From: Haematomicrobium sanguinis DSM 21259
Lineage (GTDB): Bacteria > Actinomycetota > Actinomycetes > Actinomycetales > Micrococcaceae
Length of the DNA stretch: 64,000 bases
Assembly: GCF_000688395.1 (NCBI RefSeq)
Contig: NZ_JIAG01000001.1
Location: 62,001 to 126,000, forward strand
Direction: 5' to 3'
The position numbers were made by a program, and so were the translations under genes. Under the pieces are notes generated by a model. The model ran no database searches. It was not told the DNA's origin and saw nothing but the letters and a program-made list of their open reading frames with translations. Shown here in pieces: positions 25,702 through 34,371 of the stretch (within the stretch, counting starts at the first letter, position 1; every line of letters starts with the position of its first letter).

Positions 25702-26412
25702 CTAGGCTTCGTCGTCCAGAACGCGAGTCACGTTCGGGTCAACCTTGATGCCCGGACCGAAGGTCGTGGACACGACGGCCTTCTGAATGTAGCGGCCCTT
25801 CGAGGAAGCCGGCTTCAGACGGAGGATTTCCTCCAGAGCAGCCTCGTAGTTCTGGGCGAGCTTGAGAGCGTCGAAGGAGGACTTGCCAATGATGAAGTGC
25901 AGGTTGGCGTGCTTGTCGACGCGGAAGTCGATCTTGCCACCCTTGATGTCATTGACGGCCTTTGCGACGTCCGGGGTCACGGTACCGGTCTTCGGGTTCG
26001 GCATCAGGTTACGAGGACCCAAGACCTTACCCAAACGGCCAACCTTGCCCATGAGTTCCGGGGTTGCCACGGCGGCGTCGAAGTCGGTCCAGCCGTCGGC
26101 GATCTTGGCGATCAGGTCATCGGATCCGACGAAGTCGGCGCCAGCAGCCTCGGCCGCTGCAGCCTTGTCACCGGTCGCGAAAACGACCACGCGGGCGGTC
26201 TTGCCGGTGCCGTTCGGCAGGTTCACGGTACCGCGGACCATCTGATCGGCCTTGCGGGGATCGACCGAGAGCTTCATGGCTACCTCGAGGGTCGCATCGC
26301 TCTTGGACGGGTTGGTTTCCTTAGCCAGGGCGATCGCCTCGGCCGGGGCATACAGCTTCTCTTCGTCAATCTTGGCGAGAGCTGCTTCATACGCTTTGCT
26401 GCGCTTTGCCAT
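25702..26412 (-). CDS. rplA: 50S ribosomal protein L1
   Basis: A 236-residue L1, the L1-stalk protein of the large ribosomal subunit and usually a translational repressor of its own operon. Characteristic stretches are [16 protein letters not shown] at the N terminus, [12 protein letters not shown] near 86, [18 protein letters not shown] near 132 and GKIDFRVDK. It lies 102 bp downstream of rplK; that gap contains the word ACACGCCGTCGTA (26463-26475), shared with the hairpin after panD, but no clear promoter. Confidence 0.98.
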   Translation of the reverse strand: MAKRSKAYEAALAKIDEEKLYAPAEAIALAKETNPSKSDATLEVAMKLSVDPRKADQMVRGTVNLPNGTGKTARVVVFATGDKAAAAEAAGADFVGSDDLIAKIADGWTDFDAAVATPELMGKVGRLGKVLGPRNLMPNPKTGTVTPDVAKAVNDIKGGKIDFRVDKHANLHFIIGKSSFDALKLAQNYEAALEEILRLKPASSKGRYIQKAVVSTTFGPGIKVDPNVTRVLDDEA

Positions 26413-26514
26413 CTGCTATTTCTCCTTGTGCAGTTGTGGTGCGGGCCGCGCTGGACCCTCCCACACGCCGTCGTAAATCATTACCCGGCGCAAATGAATT
26501 GGTGAGGCGAAGGA

Positions 26515-26946
26515 CTAGCCTTCGACCGTGATGCCCATCGAGCGGGCGGTGCCGGCGATGATCTTGGCGGCGGCCTTGACATCGTTGGCGTTGAGGTCAG
26601 CCATCTTAGTGGTGGCGATCTCTTCAACCTGAGCCTGGGTCAACTTGCCCACCTTGGCGGTGTGCGGAGTCGAGGAGCCCTTGCCCACGCCAGCAGCCTT
26701 CTTAATGAGCTCGGCAGCCGGAGGGGTCTTGGTGATGAAGGTGAAGGAACGGTCTTCATACACGGTGATTTCCACAGGAATGACGTTGCCGCGCTGGGAC
26801 TCAGTCGCCGCGTTGTACGCCTTGCAGAATTCCATGATGTTGACGCCGTGCTGACCGAGCGCAGGACCGATCGGAGGAGCCGGGTTAGCAGCACCTGCCT
26901 GGATCTGAAGCTTGATCAGACCGGCGACCTTTTTCTTAGGAGCCAA
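26515..26946 (-). CDS. rplK: 50S ribosomal protein L11
   Basis: A 143-residue L11 of the GTPase-associated centre. The N-terminal [30 protein letters not shown] region and the C-terminal RNA-binding domain with the SMGITVEG end are both intact. It lies between nusG and rplA in the usual actinobacterial order. Confidence 0.98.
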
Positions 26947-27070
26947 TGTCTTGGTCTTTCTCTTGAACTGTCCTCACGGCACAGGAGCGTGAACGCGAGG
27001 GGTTGATCATCGTGGCGCGATGATCGGCCGTCTGTAGCAGCGGCAAGCGTGGCCACTGCACGGACGAAAC

Positions 27071-27886
27071 TTATTGAATTTTGGTGACTTCGCCGAAACC
27101 GAGCGTGACCGGAGTCTCCCGTTCGAAGATCGACACCAGCACTACCAACTGCTGGGAATCGGTCTTTATTTCCGAGATGGTGGCGGGCAGGCCCTCGAAC
27201 GGTCCATCGTTCACCGTGACGGACTCGCCGACCTCGAAGTTGACGTTCACGTTGGACTGAGTCTTCTTGGCGGTGTCCTTCGGCGCGCCCTTTTCCTCCG
27301 GGCGGACCACGGTGTGCTCCAGCATGGAGAACACTTCGTTCAGGCTCAGCGGAGTCGGGTTGTGAGCGTTGCCCACGAACCCGGTGACACCCGGCGTGTG
27401 GCGGACAGTACCCCAAGACTCATCGGTCAGATCCATACGCACCAGGACGTAGCCGGGGATGCGCACACGGTTCACGATCTTCTTGACCGTGTTCTTGATC
27501 TCGGTGACCTCTTCCATCGGCACCTGGATTTCGAAGATGTAATCCTCCATGTCCAGGGTCTGGATACGGGTCTGCAAGTTGGCCTTGACGCGGTTTTCGT
27601 AACCGGCGTAGGAGTGGATGACGTACCAGTCGCCCTCTTGGCGGCGCAATTGGGCGCGGAAGGCTTCCAGAGCTTCTTCTTCGGTTTGCGGCTCGTCTAC
27701 CTCAGCGGATTCATCTGCCGATTCTTGGGCTTCGGCCGCGTCATCGGTGTCAACCTCGACCGTCTCTTCCGTGGATTCCACGGCGTCTGCGGTCTCGAGG
27801 GAAGTGGCCTCTTCGGTGACGTCCTGATTCTCCTGCACGCCCTCAGCATTCTCGGCGAGCTGGGATTCAACCTCTTGCTCTGACAC
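27071..27886 (-). CDS. nusG: Transcription termination/antitermination factor NusG
   Basis: A 271-residue NusG. Residues 1 to about 90 are a strongly acidic extension (Glu/Asp-rich, low complexity) seen in actinobacterial NusG. The NGN domain follows ([18 protein letters not shown] near 91-108, [10 protein letters not shown] near 148, [10 protein letters not shown] near 166). The KOW domain is C-terminal ([14 protein letters not shown] near 217). It binds RNA polymerase and couples it to Rho or the ribosome. It is preceded by secE, with 64 bp between them. Confidence 0.97.
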   Translation of the reverse strand: MSEQEVESQLAENAEGVQENQDVTEEATSLETADAVESTEETVEVDTDDAAEAQESADESAEVDEPQTEEEALEAFRAQLRRQEGDWYVIHSYAGYENRVKANLQTRIQTLDMEDYIFEIQVPMEEVTEIKNTVKKIVNRVRIPGYVLVRMDLTDESWGTVRHTPGVTGFVGNAHNPTPLSLNEVFSMLEHTVVRPEEKGAPKDTAKKTQSNVNVNFEVGESVTVNDGPFEGLPATISEIKTDSQQLVVLVSIFERETPVTLGFGEVTKIQ

Positions 27887-27950
27887 GACAGTTACCGCTT
27901 TCCTTAAAATCTGTTCTTCACTGGCACAACTTGGCTAGCCGCGCTTAGTA

Positions 27951-28214
27951 CTAAATGGAGCCGCCGATACCGAATAGGTAGGTCGACATCAGCCCGAACA
28001 ACGTATCCAAGCCCCACACAATGAGCATCATGATCATCACAAAAGCAATGACCACCAACGTGTAACGCACCAATTCCTGGCGGGTTGGCGTTACAACCTT
28101 GCGCAACTCGGCAACGACTTGACGCAAAAACAGCGCGATACGCGCAAAGAGCCCGCTCTTTTTCTCGGACTTCTTGCCGCGCTCTTGGGTACTACCCGCT
28201 GCTGTATCGCTCAC
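27951..28214 (-). CDS. secE: Preprotein translocase subunit SecE
   Basis: An 87-residue SecE. The amphipathic segment FLRQVVAELRKVVTPTRQELVRYT (near residues 29-52) precedes one membrane helix (LVVIAFVMIMMLIVWGLDTLF). The short form with a single helix is normal outside Proteobacteria. It is part of the SecYEG channel and lies between tRNA-Trp and nusG. Confidence 0.96.
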   Translation of the reverse strand: MSDTAAGSTQERGKKSEKKSGLFARIALFLRQVVAELRKVVTPTRQELVRYTLVVIAFVMIMMLIVWGLDTLFGLMSTYLFGIGGSI

Positions 28215-28324
28215 TTAAGCCACTTTTCCTTGCACCAACCGGTCGCGTCGCGCTCCCCGGGAGTGCTCTCACACCCTCGCGGCGCATACGCTTTGCTGTT
28301 CTTTTCGCACTCAGGCGAAAAGCG

Positions 28325-28397
28325 CAGGGCAGACAGGACTCGAACCTGCAACCTGCGGTTTTGGAGACCGCTGCGCTACCAATTGCGCCACTGCCCT
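28325..28397 (-). tRNA. tRNA-Trp (anticodon CCA)
   Basis: A 73-nt cloverleaf read on the minus strand: acceptor AGGGCAG/CTGCCCT, anticodon stem-loop GCGGT-CTCCAAA-ACCGC, T-loop TTCGAGT, discriminator G. CCA is not encoded. Its position just upstream of secE matches the order in related actinobacteria. Confidence 0.97.
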
Positions 28398-28738
28398 ACA
28401 TGAACTTCACACCGCTTCACAGGGCATAGTTCAGTATGGTGATTTCAACACCGACATCCCATGTTACTTGGTACAACGCCCCGAGTCGAACCGAGGCAAC
28501 ACTGTTGAAGATTCGGCCACGGTCACAGTATGATAACTACCGTTGCCGCGTCGGTTTTTCGCCCTCTTGCGATCTGCTCACCGGCACATGTTCTACGCGT
28601 CCGGGGGGACACGCAACGTAGGCCTGTCTGGCTTTTCGGCTCTCCCCTTATGCGCATTCTGCCTTGGTCACCCTTGGCAAAATATCCACGCTTACACGGT
28701 TTTTCGGGGGGAGAATCGCGAATGTCAGGTCATCAGTC
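28398..28738. other. Gene-free region between tRNA-Trp and the polysaccharide operon
   Basis: This 341-bp stretch should hold the promoters of the divergent tRNA-Trp and phosphoglycosyltransferase genes. I see no strong -35/-10 pair. A tRNA-like fragment with a T-loop-like GTTCGAC and CCA on the minus strand lies near 28469-28543, but its anticodon arm does not fold properly. No gene is supported. Confidence 0.5.
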
Positions 28739-30220
28739 ATGAGCCTGGGCACCGACACACACGGGCCCTCACGGCTTTCCAGTGAATTTTCTCACGAGGC
28801 ATCGGCCTCAAAATCGTCAACGCGCGCCGGCGTTGCGTCCAATCCGACTGCCGTTCCGGCACCGGGCGCAGAAGCGTCCGCGCAAGGGCACGCACAGCAA
28901 AACCAGCCGCGCCAGCGCCGCTCCTTTGTCGCGCTCACGCTCTCCATCCTCGATCTTGCGGTAGCAGCCGCCGGTCTGATGATCCTCGCTCTCACCAGCC
29001 AGGGCGAGGTAATCCTGTTGGAGAGTCTGGCCATCGGAGTGTGGTGGGGCTACATCCTCTTGCGCACCGCCAGCGAGTACAGCTTGCATCACCGTATCCG
29101 CCCACGCATCCCGGTCGAAGCCAGCGTACTGGTGATCGTGGGCTTCGCCGCGGCCTCATACATTGACGCCGGCGAATCCTTAGAACTGCACCCCTTGGTG
29201 CTGATCATGATCGCCATGACTGCGGCAAGCGTGTTGGCCCGTGTTTTCGCCCAGCGAGTCTATAAGCCGCGCACCCTCGTTGTCCTCAGCGGCCAGAACG
29301 CCGAGTCAGCCCCCGCCCCGCACCCCCGCGCCCGTGTGGAGCGGCTTTACATCTCCGATGCCGCGCTAGCCAATCCTCCCGCTGTTGTACACACGGTGGT
29401 GACCCGAGCGCGCGAGGCGAGTGCCGCCGTCGTACATCTTTCCCCGCAGCTCCCGCTGGACACTCTGGCAATTTCCACCCTGAGCTGGGAGTTGCGCAAG
29501 CAACGCGTCGACATTCACATGAACGTTTTTGAGGCGCCGATTCACGCTTCGCGCATACGCACGGTGCTGACTCCCGCGGGGGCCCAACTCAAGATTGCAC
29601 CGCCCTACCCGTCCACTCTGATTCGCGTGCTCAAGCGCAGTTTCGACCTTGTCGGATCCTCGCTGCTGATCATTGCGGCCGCGCCGATCATGCTGGTCGC
29701 CGCAATTGGGGTCAAGGTCACGAGCCCGGGGCCGATCATTTACCGGCAAGAGCGCATTGGCCTGGATGGCGCGAGCTTTAATATCCTCAAATTCCGCAGC
29801 ATGCGCGATGGCGCGGACGCCCACTTGCTACGCCTGATGGCCGAGCAAGGCAACGGCGACAAGCCGCTCTTCAAGGTGGACAATGACCCGCGCGTGACCT
29901 CGATCGGCGCGTTTATTCGCCGCTATTCGATCGACGAGCTGCCGCAATTGTTCAACGTCTTCTCCGGGAGCATGAGCCTGGTCGGGCCGCGGCCGCAACG
30001 GCCCAACGAGGTGGCACTCTACACCCCGCAGGCGATGCAACGCCTCGGCGTGCGTCCGGGCATGACCGGTGCGTGGCAAGTGAGCGGACGGTCGCAACTG
30101 AGCTGGGAGCAGGCCATCGAGCTGGATCTGGATTATGCCCACAATTGGAGCCTGCTGACCGACGTGCGGATCATGTGGCGCACGGTCAAGGTTGTGGTTT
30201 GCGGGGATGGTGCCCAGTAG
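28739..30220 (+). CDS. Polyprenyl phosphoglycosyltransferase (initiating sugar-phosphate transferase)
   Basis: A 493-residue integral membrane enzyme that transfers the first sugar phosphate to undecaprenyl phosphate, starting the surface polysaccharide repeat unit. The N-terminal 60 residues are hydrophilic and Ala/Ser-rich, followed by about four membrane helices and a CoA-binding-like region. The C-terminal bacterial sugar transferase domain (about 300-490) has KRSFDLVGSSLLIIAAAP, SPGPIIYRQERIG, FKVDNDPRVTSIGAFIRRYSIDELPQ as landmarks and RPGMTGAWQVSGRS. ATG 28739 is a choice; the open frame extends to 28664. It leads a four-gene plus-strand operon. Confidence 0.92.
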   Translation: MSLGTDTHGPSRLSSEFSHEASASKSSTRAGVASNPTAVPAPGAEASAQGHAQQNQPRQRRSFVALTLSILDLAVAAAGLMILALTSQGEVILLESLAIGVWWGYILLRTASEYSLHHRIRPRIPVEASVLVIVGFAAASYIDAGESLELHPLVLIMIAMTAASVLARVFAQRVYKPRTLVVLSGQNAESAPAPHPRARVERLYISDAALANPPAVVHTVVTRAREASAAVVHLSPQLPLDTLAISTLSWELRKQRVDIHMNVFEAPIHASRIRTVLTPAGAQLKIAPPYPSTLIRVLKRSFDLVGSSLLIIAAAPIMLVAAIGVKVTSPGPIIYRQERIGLDGASFNILKFRSMRDGADAHLLRLMAEQGNGDKPLFKVDNDPRVTSIGAFIRRYSIDELPQLFNVFSGSMSLVGPRPQRPNEVALYTPQAMQRLGVRPGMTGAWQVSGRSQLSWEQAIELDLDYAHNWSLLTDVRIMWRTVKVVVCGDGAQ

Positions 30221-30223
30221 TTC

Positions 30224-31483
30224 ATGAAGATTCTGCATGTCACCGAGTGTTTAGCATCCGGCACCGCAGCGGCGATTTTCGCCTACGTGCGTGCGATGCC
30301 CGGCGCGGAACACCACATCGTATACGCCCGGCGCCCCGAGTCCACCAGCCTGGAGACCGGTTGGGAGGAGCGTTTTGCCAGTCACCAGGAATTCCCGGCG
30401 GGCACGCTCAACCGCATCCGGCACACGCGCGCCCGGATCCGCGAAATCGCACCGGATTGGGTGTATTCGCACTCCTCCTGGGGCGGGTTGTACGCACGCG
30501 CGGCGGCCCTTGGCACCTCCGCTGCTGGTGGCCCCGTGCGCCACGCCTACACCCCGCATTGCTTCGCCTTTGAGCGCCGCGATGTGCCCGCTGGGGTGCG
30601 GATAGCTATTCGCGCCTTGGAGGCCGTCCTCGCCCTCAACACTCACGCATTCGCGGCGTGCTCGCCCGGTGAGGCGCGCCTGGCCCGCGCCTTGCCCGGG
30701 CGGGCGCAGGTGATTCACGTTCCCAACGTCGGCGGGCAGGAGGCTCGCGCGGCGATCCCGGCAAAGATGCACGACGGCGATGCCTCCAAACACGGCGCAA
30801 TCCTGCGTTTAGTGGGGGCTGGCAGGGTGAACGCGCAGAAGGATCCGGAATACTTTGCGCGCGCGGCCGCAGTTTTGCGCGGGGCGGGGGTGCCGCTGGA
30901 GGCGACCTGGATTGGCGATGGCGACGCGGATCGCGTCGCCGAGCTTGAGTCACACGGCGTTCGGGTGACCGGGTGGCTCAATGGCGAAGAATACCGGCAG
31001 ATCCTGTCCGAGAGTGACGTGTACCTCCATTCGGCCAGGTGGGAGGGGTTCCCGATTACGGTGCTGGAGGCCGCGGATGCGGGACTGCCGGTGATTGTTC
31101 GGCAGATTAGCGCTTTTGAGTCTTCCGGCCTCGCCTCGATCGACGAGCCCGAAGACATTGCGGCCCACCGCGAGGACATTGTGAGTGCCGAAGGGCGCGC
31201 CCGATTGCGCACTCTCACCGCGCGCGCCCTGGAAAGCCACACCCCGGAGGCGCAGCGGCGGGCTTTGGCCGAGATTTTTGGGGTCGAGTCGACTGACGTG
31301 GCCGGCGAAGGTTCTGTGGATGCTGCGGGGGCGCTGGGCGCTGTAGGCGCGTTGGGCGCGCTGGGCGCTGTAGGCGCGTTGGGCGCGTTGGGCGCTGGGG
31401 GTGCGCTGGGCGCCGGGGGTGCCGCGGGTGCGCTGGGCGCCATGCGGGACAGCGCGCCGGACCGGGGCGAGGTTTTGCGATAG
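30224..31483 (+). CDS. Glycosyltransferase family 4 with C-terminal Gly-Ala-Leu repeats
   Basis: A 419-residue GT4 (GT-B fold) enzyme for extending the lipid-linked oligosaccharide. The N-terminal KILHVTECLASG is followed by a C-terminal nucleotide-sugar domain with LVGAGRVNAQKDPE near 205, the ESDVYLHSARWEGFPITVLEAADAGLPVI region near 265-293 including the E-x7-E-like motif. After about residue 366 the protein carries 9-residue repeats of the type ALGAVGALG encoded by a 27-bp tandem repeat (31331-31443). Start 3 bp after the preceding stop. Its TAG stop overlaps the GTG of the next gene. Confidence 0.88.
   Translation: MKILHVTECLASGTAAAIFAYVRAMPGAEHHIVYARRPESTSLETGWEERFASHQEFPAGTLNRIRHTRARIREIAPDWVYSHSSWGGLYARAAALGTSAAGGPVRHAYTPHCFAFERRDVPAGVRIAIRALEAVLALNTHAFAACSPGEARLARALPGRAQVIHVPNVGGQEARAAIPAKMHDGDASKHGAILRLVGAGRVNAQKDPEYFARAAAVLRGAGVPLEATWIGDGDADRVAELESHGVRVTGWLNGEEYRQILSESDVYLHSARWEGFPITVLEAADAGLPVIVRQISAFESSGLASIDEPEDIAAHREDIVSAEGRARLRTLTARALESHTPEAQRRALAEIFGVESTDVAGEGSVDAAGALGAVGALGALGAVGALGALGAGGALGAGGAAGALGAMRDSAPDRGEVLR
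31331..31443 (+). repeat. 27-bp tandem repeat inside the GT4 coding region
   Basis: The unit beginning GCGCTGGGCGCTGTAGG recurs exactly with a 27-bp period (31331 and 31358) and then in decayed form to about 31443. It encodes ALGAVGALG-type nonapeptides at the GT4 C terminus, so copy-number change would keep the frame. Confidence 0.85.
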
Positions 31484-32649
31484 TGCGGTCTCAATGGGGC
31501 ACGCGAGCAGGCTCTGGTTGGGCGGCCGGGATGCTTTCGATCGCGCTAGTGCTGACCGGGTGCGCTGGTCCAGCCGGCGCACCCGGTCCTGGAGGCACAA
31601 GCACTGGAGGCACGGGCCTTGGAAGTGCCGGCTCTGCGACCTCTGGCCCAGACGCCGGCTCCGGGCAGCCCCCATTTTCGTTGGACGCCAAGAGTGCCGA
31701 TGCCGGCGACGAATCGGCAGGAATGAAGGTCACCGACGCAAGGTCGGTCGGGAAGCGCAGTTGGTCGCTCGCCGTGGACACGAAGAACGTTGACCCGAAG
31801 GCGGCGCGGGTCGAATCCATCAACCTCTTGGTCACTCTGCCCGAAGGCTTCTCTTCTGACCGCGACTACCCGGTGATCTATCTTTTGCAAGGATCCGAAT
31901 CAACCTTTATGCAATGGTTTGATAGCGGCTACGTAGAAGAGCTCTTTGCCGGGCAAGACGTCATTTTGGTGATGCCGGAGGCAGGGGAAGCGGGCTGGTA
32001 CAGCAACTGGGCGGACTCGCCCATCGCTCAGCAGTGGCGGGACTTTCATCTGAACCAAATGATCCCGTGGGTAGACCGAAACTTACCCACGCGCACCGAC
32101 CGCGAGCAACGCGCGGTGATGGGAGTGTCGATGGGCGGCTACGGGGCCATTACCTACGCCGAAGAGCGTCCCGACCTCTTTGGCAGCGCCGTCAGCCTCT
32201 CCGGGCTCTTGTCTACCGAGAACCCGGATACCACCGCATTTGTGCGCAACCAGGTCAAGGCCGTCACCGGCAGCCCGAATGACCTCGGCGGCGCTGCCGA
32301 AAGCTCCGACGTCGAGGCCGAAGCGGAACAACAGGACGGCGTCGGGATGGCAAATCCCCTCGATAAGGTCCAAGCGCTTCAAGACACCCGGGTCTGGGTG
32401 ATCAGCGGAACGGGATCACCGGGACAACCGGTGGCCACCGGCGGCGGCATGGAAGCGGCGCTCACCGATTCGGCCCGAAGTTTTGTCAAGCGCGCCAAGG
32501 AGTCCGGCGTGAGTGTGTCCGAAACCTATTTCGGCGCCTCCGAAAACTGCAATGCCGACCACAGTTGGGGTTGCTGGCGCACCCAAATAACCGACCTGCT
32601 GCCTGCCCTGATGAAAACCTTGACAACCACCCCCAGAAACTCCGAATAG
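31483..32649 (+). CDS. Esterase-fold lipoprotein (PF00756 type)
   Basis: A 388-residue exported lipoprotein. Lipobox LTGC with Cys27 is followed by a Gly/Ala/Pro linker (about 28-70). The alpha/beta-hydrolase domain shows YPVIYLLQGSESTFMQWF near 130, and nucleophile elbow GVSMGGYGA with Ser216. The late HSWGCW motif (near 365) supplies a candidate His. It resembles FrmB/antigen-85-like esterases. Position between a glycosyltransferase and the tandem hydrolase suggests acting on acyl groups of the polysaccharide outside the membrane, which is inference. GTG start at 31483 overlaps the previous stop (TAGTG). Confidence 0.85.
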   Translation: MRSQWGTRAGSGWAAGMLSIALVLTGCAGPAGAPGPGGTSTGGTGLGSAGSATSGPDAGSGQPPFSLDAKSADAGDESAGMKVTDARSVGKRSWSLAVDTKNVDPKAARVESINLLVTLPEGFSSDRDYPVIYLLQGSESTFMQWFDSGYVEELFAGQDVILVMPEAGEAGWYSNWADSPIAQQWRDFHLNQMIPWVDRNLPTRTDREQRAVMGVSMGGYGAITYAEERPDLFGSAVSLSGLLSTENPDTTAFVRNQVKAVTGSPNDLGGAAESSDVEAEAEQQDGVGMANPLDKVQALQDTRVWVISGTGSPGQPVATGGGMEAALTDSARSFVKRAKESGVSVSETYFGASENCNADHSWGCWRTQITDLLPALMKTLTTTPRNSE

Positions 32650-32658
32650 GGAAATCAC

Positions 32659-34371
32659 ATGACACTAGAAGCGCAATTGCCGGATACCTCCGTCGAAGAA
32701 TCGCCAACGATCGGTCGCGCCACGTGGATTTCCACGCCAGAACGTTCGTTGCTCGCCTGGTATCACCGGCCCGAATCCGGGGAGGCCAAAGGTGTTGTCG
32801 TCATCGCGCCGCCGATTGGACGCGAACAAGTCATCAGTTACCGCACCATGCGCATCCTTGCCATTATGTTGGCCGAACAGGGCTGGGCGGCCGTGCGGTT
32901 CTCTTGGTCTCACACCGGCGAGTCCGAAGATCTGCCCGCCGGTGCCACCTGGACTACAGAATGGTTGAAAGACCTGGAAACGGTGCGCACTTGGGCCGCG
33001 AACACCACCGGTTTTAGCGACGTGAATGCGATTGGTTTGCGCATAGGCGCCTCGCTCCTGGGCGATCCACGCGTCACAGGCTTCGCCCAACGCATCGCTT
33101 GGGAGCCCATCGCCGGAAAGAAGTTTTTGCGTCAGCACGCGGCCCTTCGCCGTTTGAGCGTACCGGAAATTCCGCGCTGGGATGCCACCAGCGAAGAGGT
33201 GATCGGTGCGCTCCTCACTCCTGAGAACGTGGCCGATCTTGAGAGAATCGTCTCCCCAGAACCCTCCGAGAGCGGCACTGACGGAAAGCTCATAGTAGAC
33301 AAAGAGCCCGACCCGAAGGTCGCTAAGGGTGTCTATGCCGTCGTTTCGCTCTACGCTCGAGTACCGCCCGAGTCATTGCAACGCCTCATCGACTTGCTGC
33401 CGGACGCGCCGCAACAGTCCTTGCCCCAATGGAAGCCGGCGGACCGTGCCCGCATCTGGGTCCCCGGGTTCGACACCGACGTCATCGAAGAGATTGTCAG
33501 CGTGGGTCCGGATCACTTGCCGGCTATCTTCACCTATCCGCTCTCCGGGGCGCGCACCACTGAGGCCACGCTCATGTTTGCTGCGTCCTCCGAACCGCGG
33601 GACGGCATCACCGGCTTGTGGGTGCGCGCGGCACGGCGACTGGCGGCCAACGGCATTGCGGTGGTGCGCTCGGAACGGCGCGGTTCCGGAGACCTGGGTC
33701 GCAGACACGATCTGGTAGACCCCAACCCGTTCTCGGCGAGCGCCATTGCCGATGCTCAGAACACCGCGCGTTGGCTCAAGGAGGCCACCGGCGCCCGCAT
33801 CACCGGAACCGGGCTGTGCGCGGGAGCGTGGCTGTGCGGCGCGGCCGCCGCCGAGGCCCCGATCGAGCGCGTGCTCATGCTCAATAATGTTGCCTGGCGT
33901 ACCGGTCTGGGGTATTTCGAAGACCTTTACCGTGACCTGAACCCGGAGAACGTTCTCAAGGACATTCGAGAGGGCGAAAAGGGCGAGGCACCCAGAACCT
34001 TCAAGTCCAAGGTCAAGGAACTGGTACGCAACCGCGGCGGATACCGGTTGTGGCTTGCCCTGGGAAGCCTGGACAAGGTAAACGCACCCGAACGCGTGCT
34101 GGAACTCGCCTCACGCCACGCCACCTTGGATGTGTACTTGGGCGAGGATGATTTCAAACTCTTCACCTTTGAAAAAGGGCTCCCCGGCCTCAAACGGCTT
34201 CAGCGCGCGGGACGTCCGGTCACCGTCCACCGCAGCGACCCAATGGACCATGCTCTCCTTGCGCCGGCGTCGAGGTTGCGGGCGTTGCGGGTCATCGAGG
34301 AATACTTCGGAATTGATACCCCGGATATTGACTCTGCGGTGGTCCAGGAGACAACAAAGGTCACCGTGTAG
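32659..34371 (+). CDS. Tandem alpha/beta-hydrolase with altered nucleophile sites
   Basis: A 570-residue cytoplasmic protein made of two alpha/beta-hydrolase-like halves, similar in layout to the two exosortase-associated hydrolases but in one chain. Half 1 (about 20-260) starts with VVVIAPPIGREQ (near 46) and has GLRIG at 126-130, so Arg128 stands where Ser is expected. Half 2 (about 290-550) has ERRGSGDLGRRHDLVDP and GLCAGA at 385-390 with Cys387, plus candidate acids Asp497/498 and His531 (MDHALL). A Cys-Asp-His set is known in dienelactone hydrolases. ATG is preceded by AGGGA. Its end overlaps the converging glycosyltransferase gene by 11 bp. Function unknown. Confidence 0.8.
   Translation: MTLEAQLPDTSVEESPTIGRATWISTPERSLLAWYHRPESGEAKGVVVIAPPIGREQVISYRTMRILAIMLAEQGWAAVRFSWSHTGESEDLPAGATWTTEWLKDLETVRTWAANTTGFSDVNAIGLRIGASLLGDPRVTGFAQRIAWEPIAGKKFLRQHAALRRLSVPEIPRWDATSEEVIGALLTPENVADLERIVSPEPSESGTDGKLIVDKEPDPKVAKGVYAVVSLYARVPPESLQRLIDLLPDAPQQSLPQWKPADRARIWVPGFDTDVIEEIVSVGPDHLPAIFTYPLSGARTTEATLMFAASSEPRDGITGLWVRAARRLAANGIAVVRSERRGSGDLGRRHDLVDPNPFSASAIADAQNTARWLKEATGARITGTGLCAGAWLCGAAAAEAPIERVLMLNNVAWRTGLGYFEDLYRDLNPENVLKDIREGEKGEAPRTFKSKVKELVRNRGGYRLWLALGSLDKVNAPERVLELASRHATLDVYLGEDDFKLFTFEKGLPGLKRLQRAGRPVTVHRSDPMDHALLAPASRLRALRVIEEYFGIDTPDIDSAVVQETTKVTV

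Noticed and set aside
28469-28543. tRNA-like segment on the minus strand ending in CCA
   Set aside because: A T-loop-like GTTCGAC, a possible D stem and partial acceptor pairing are visible, but the anticodon stem has two mismatches, position 33 is not T, and the T-stem and acceptor cannot both be placed. It may be a decayed remnant, but I cannot support a tRNA gene.
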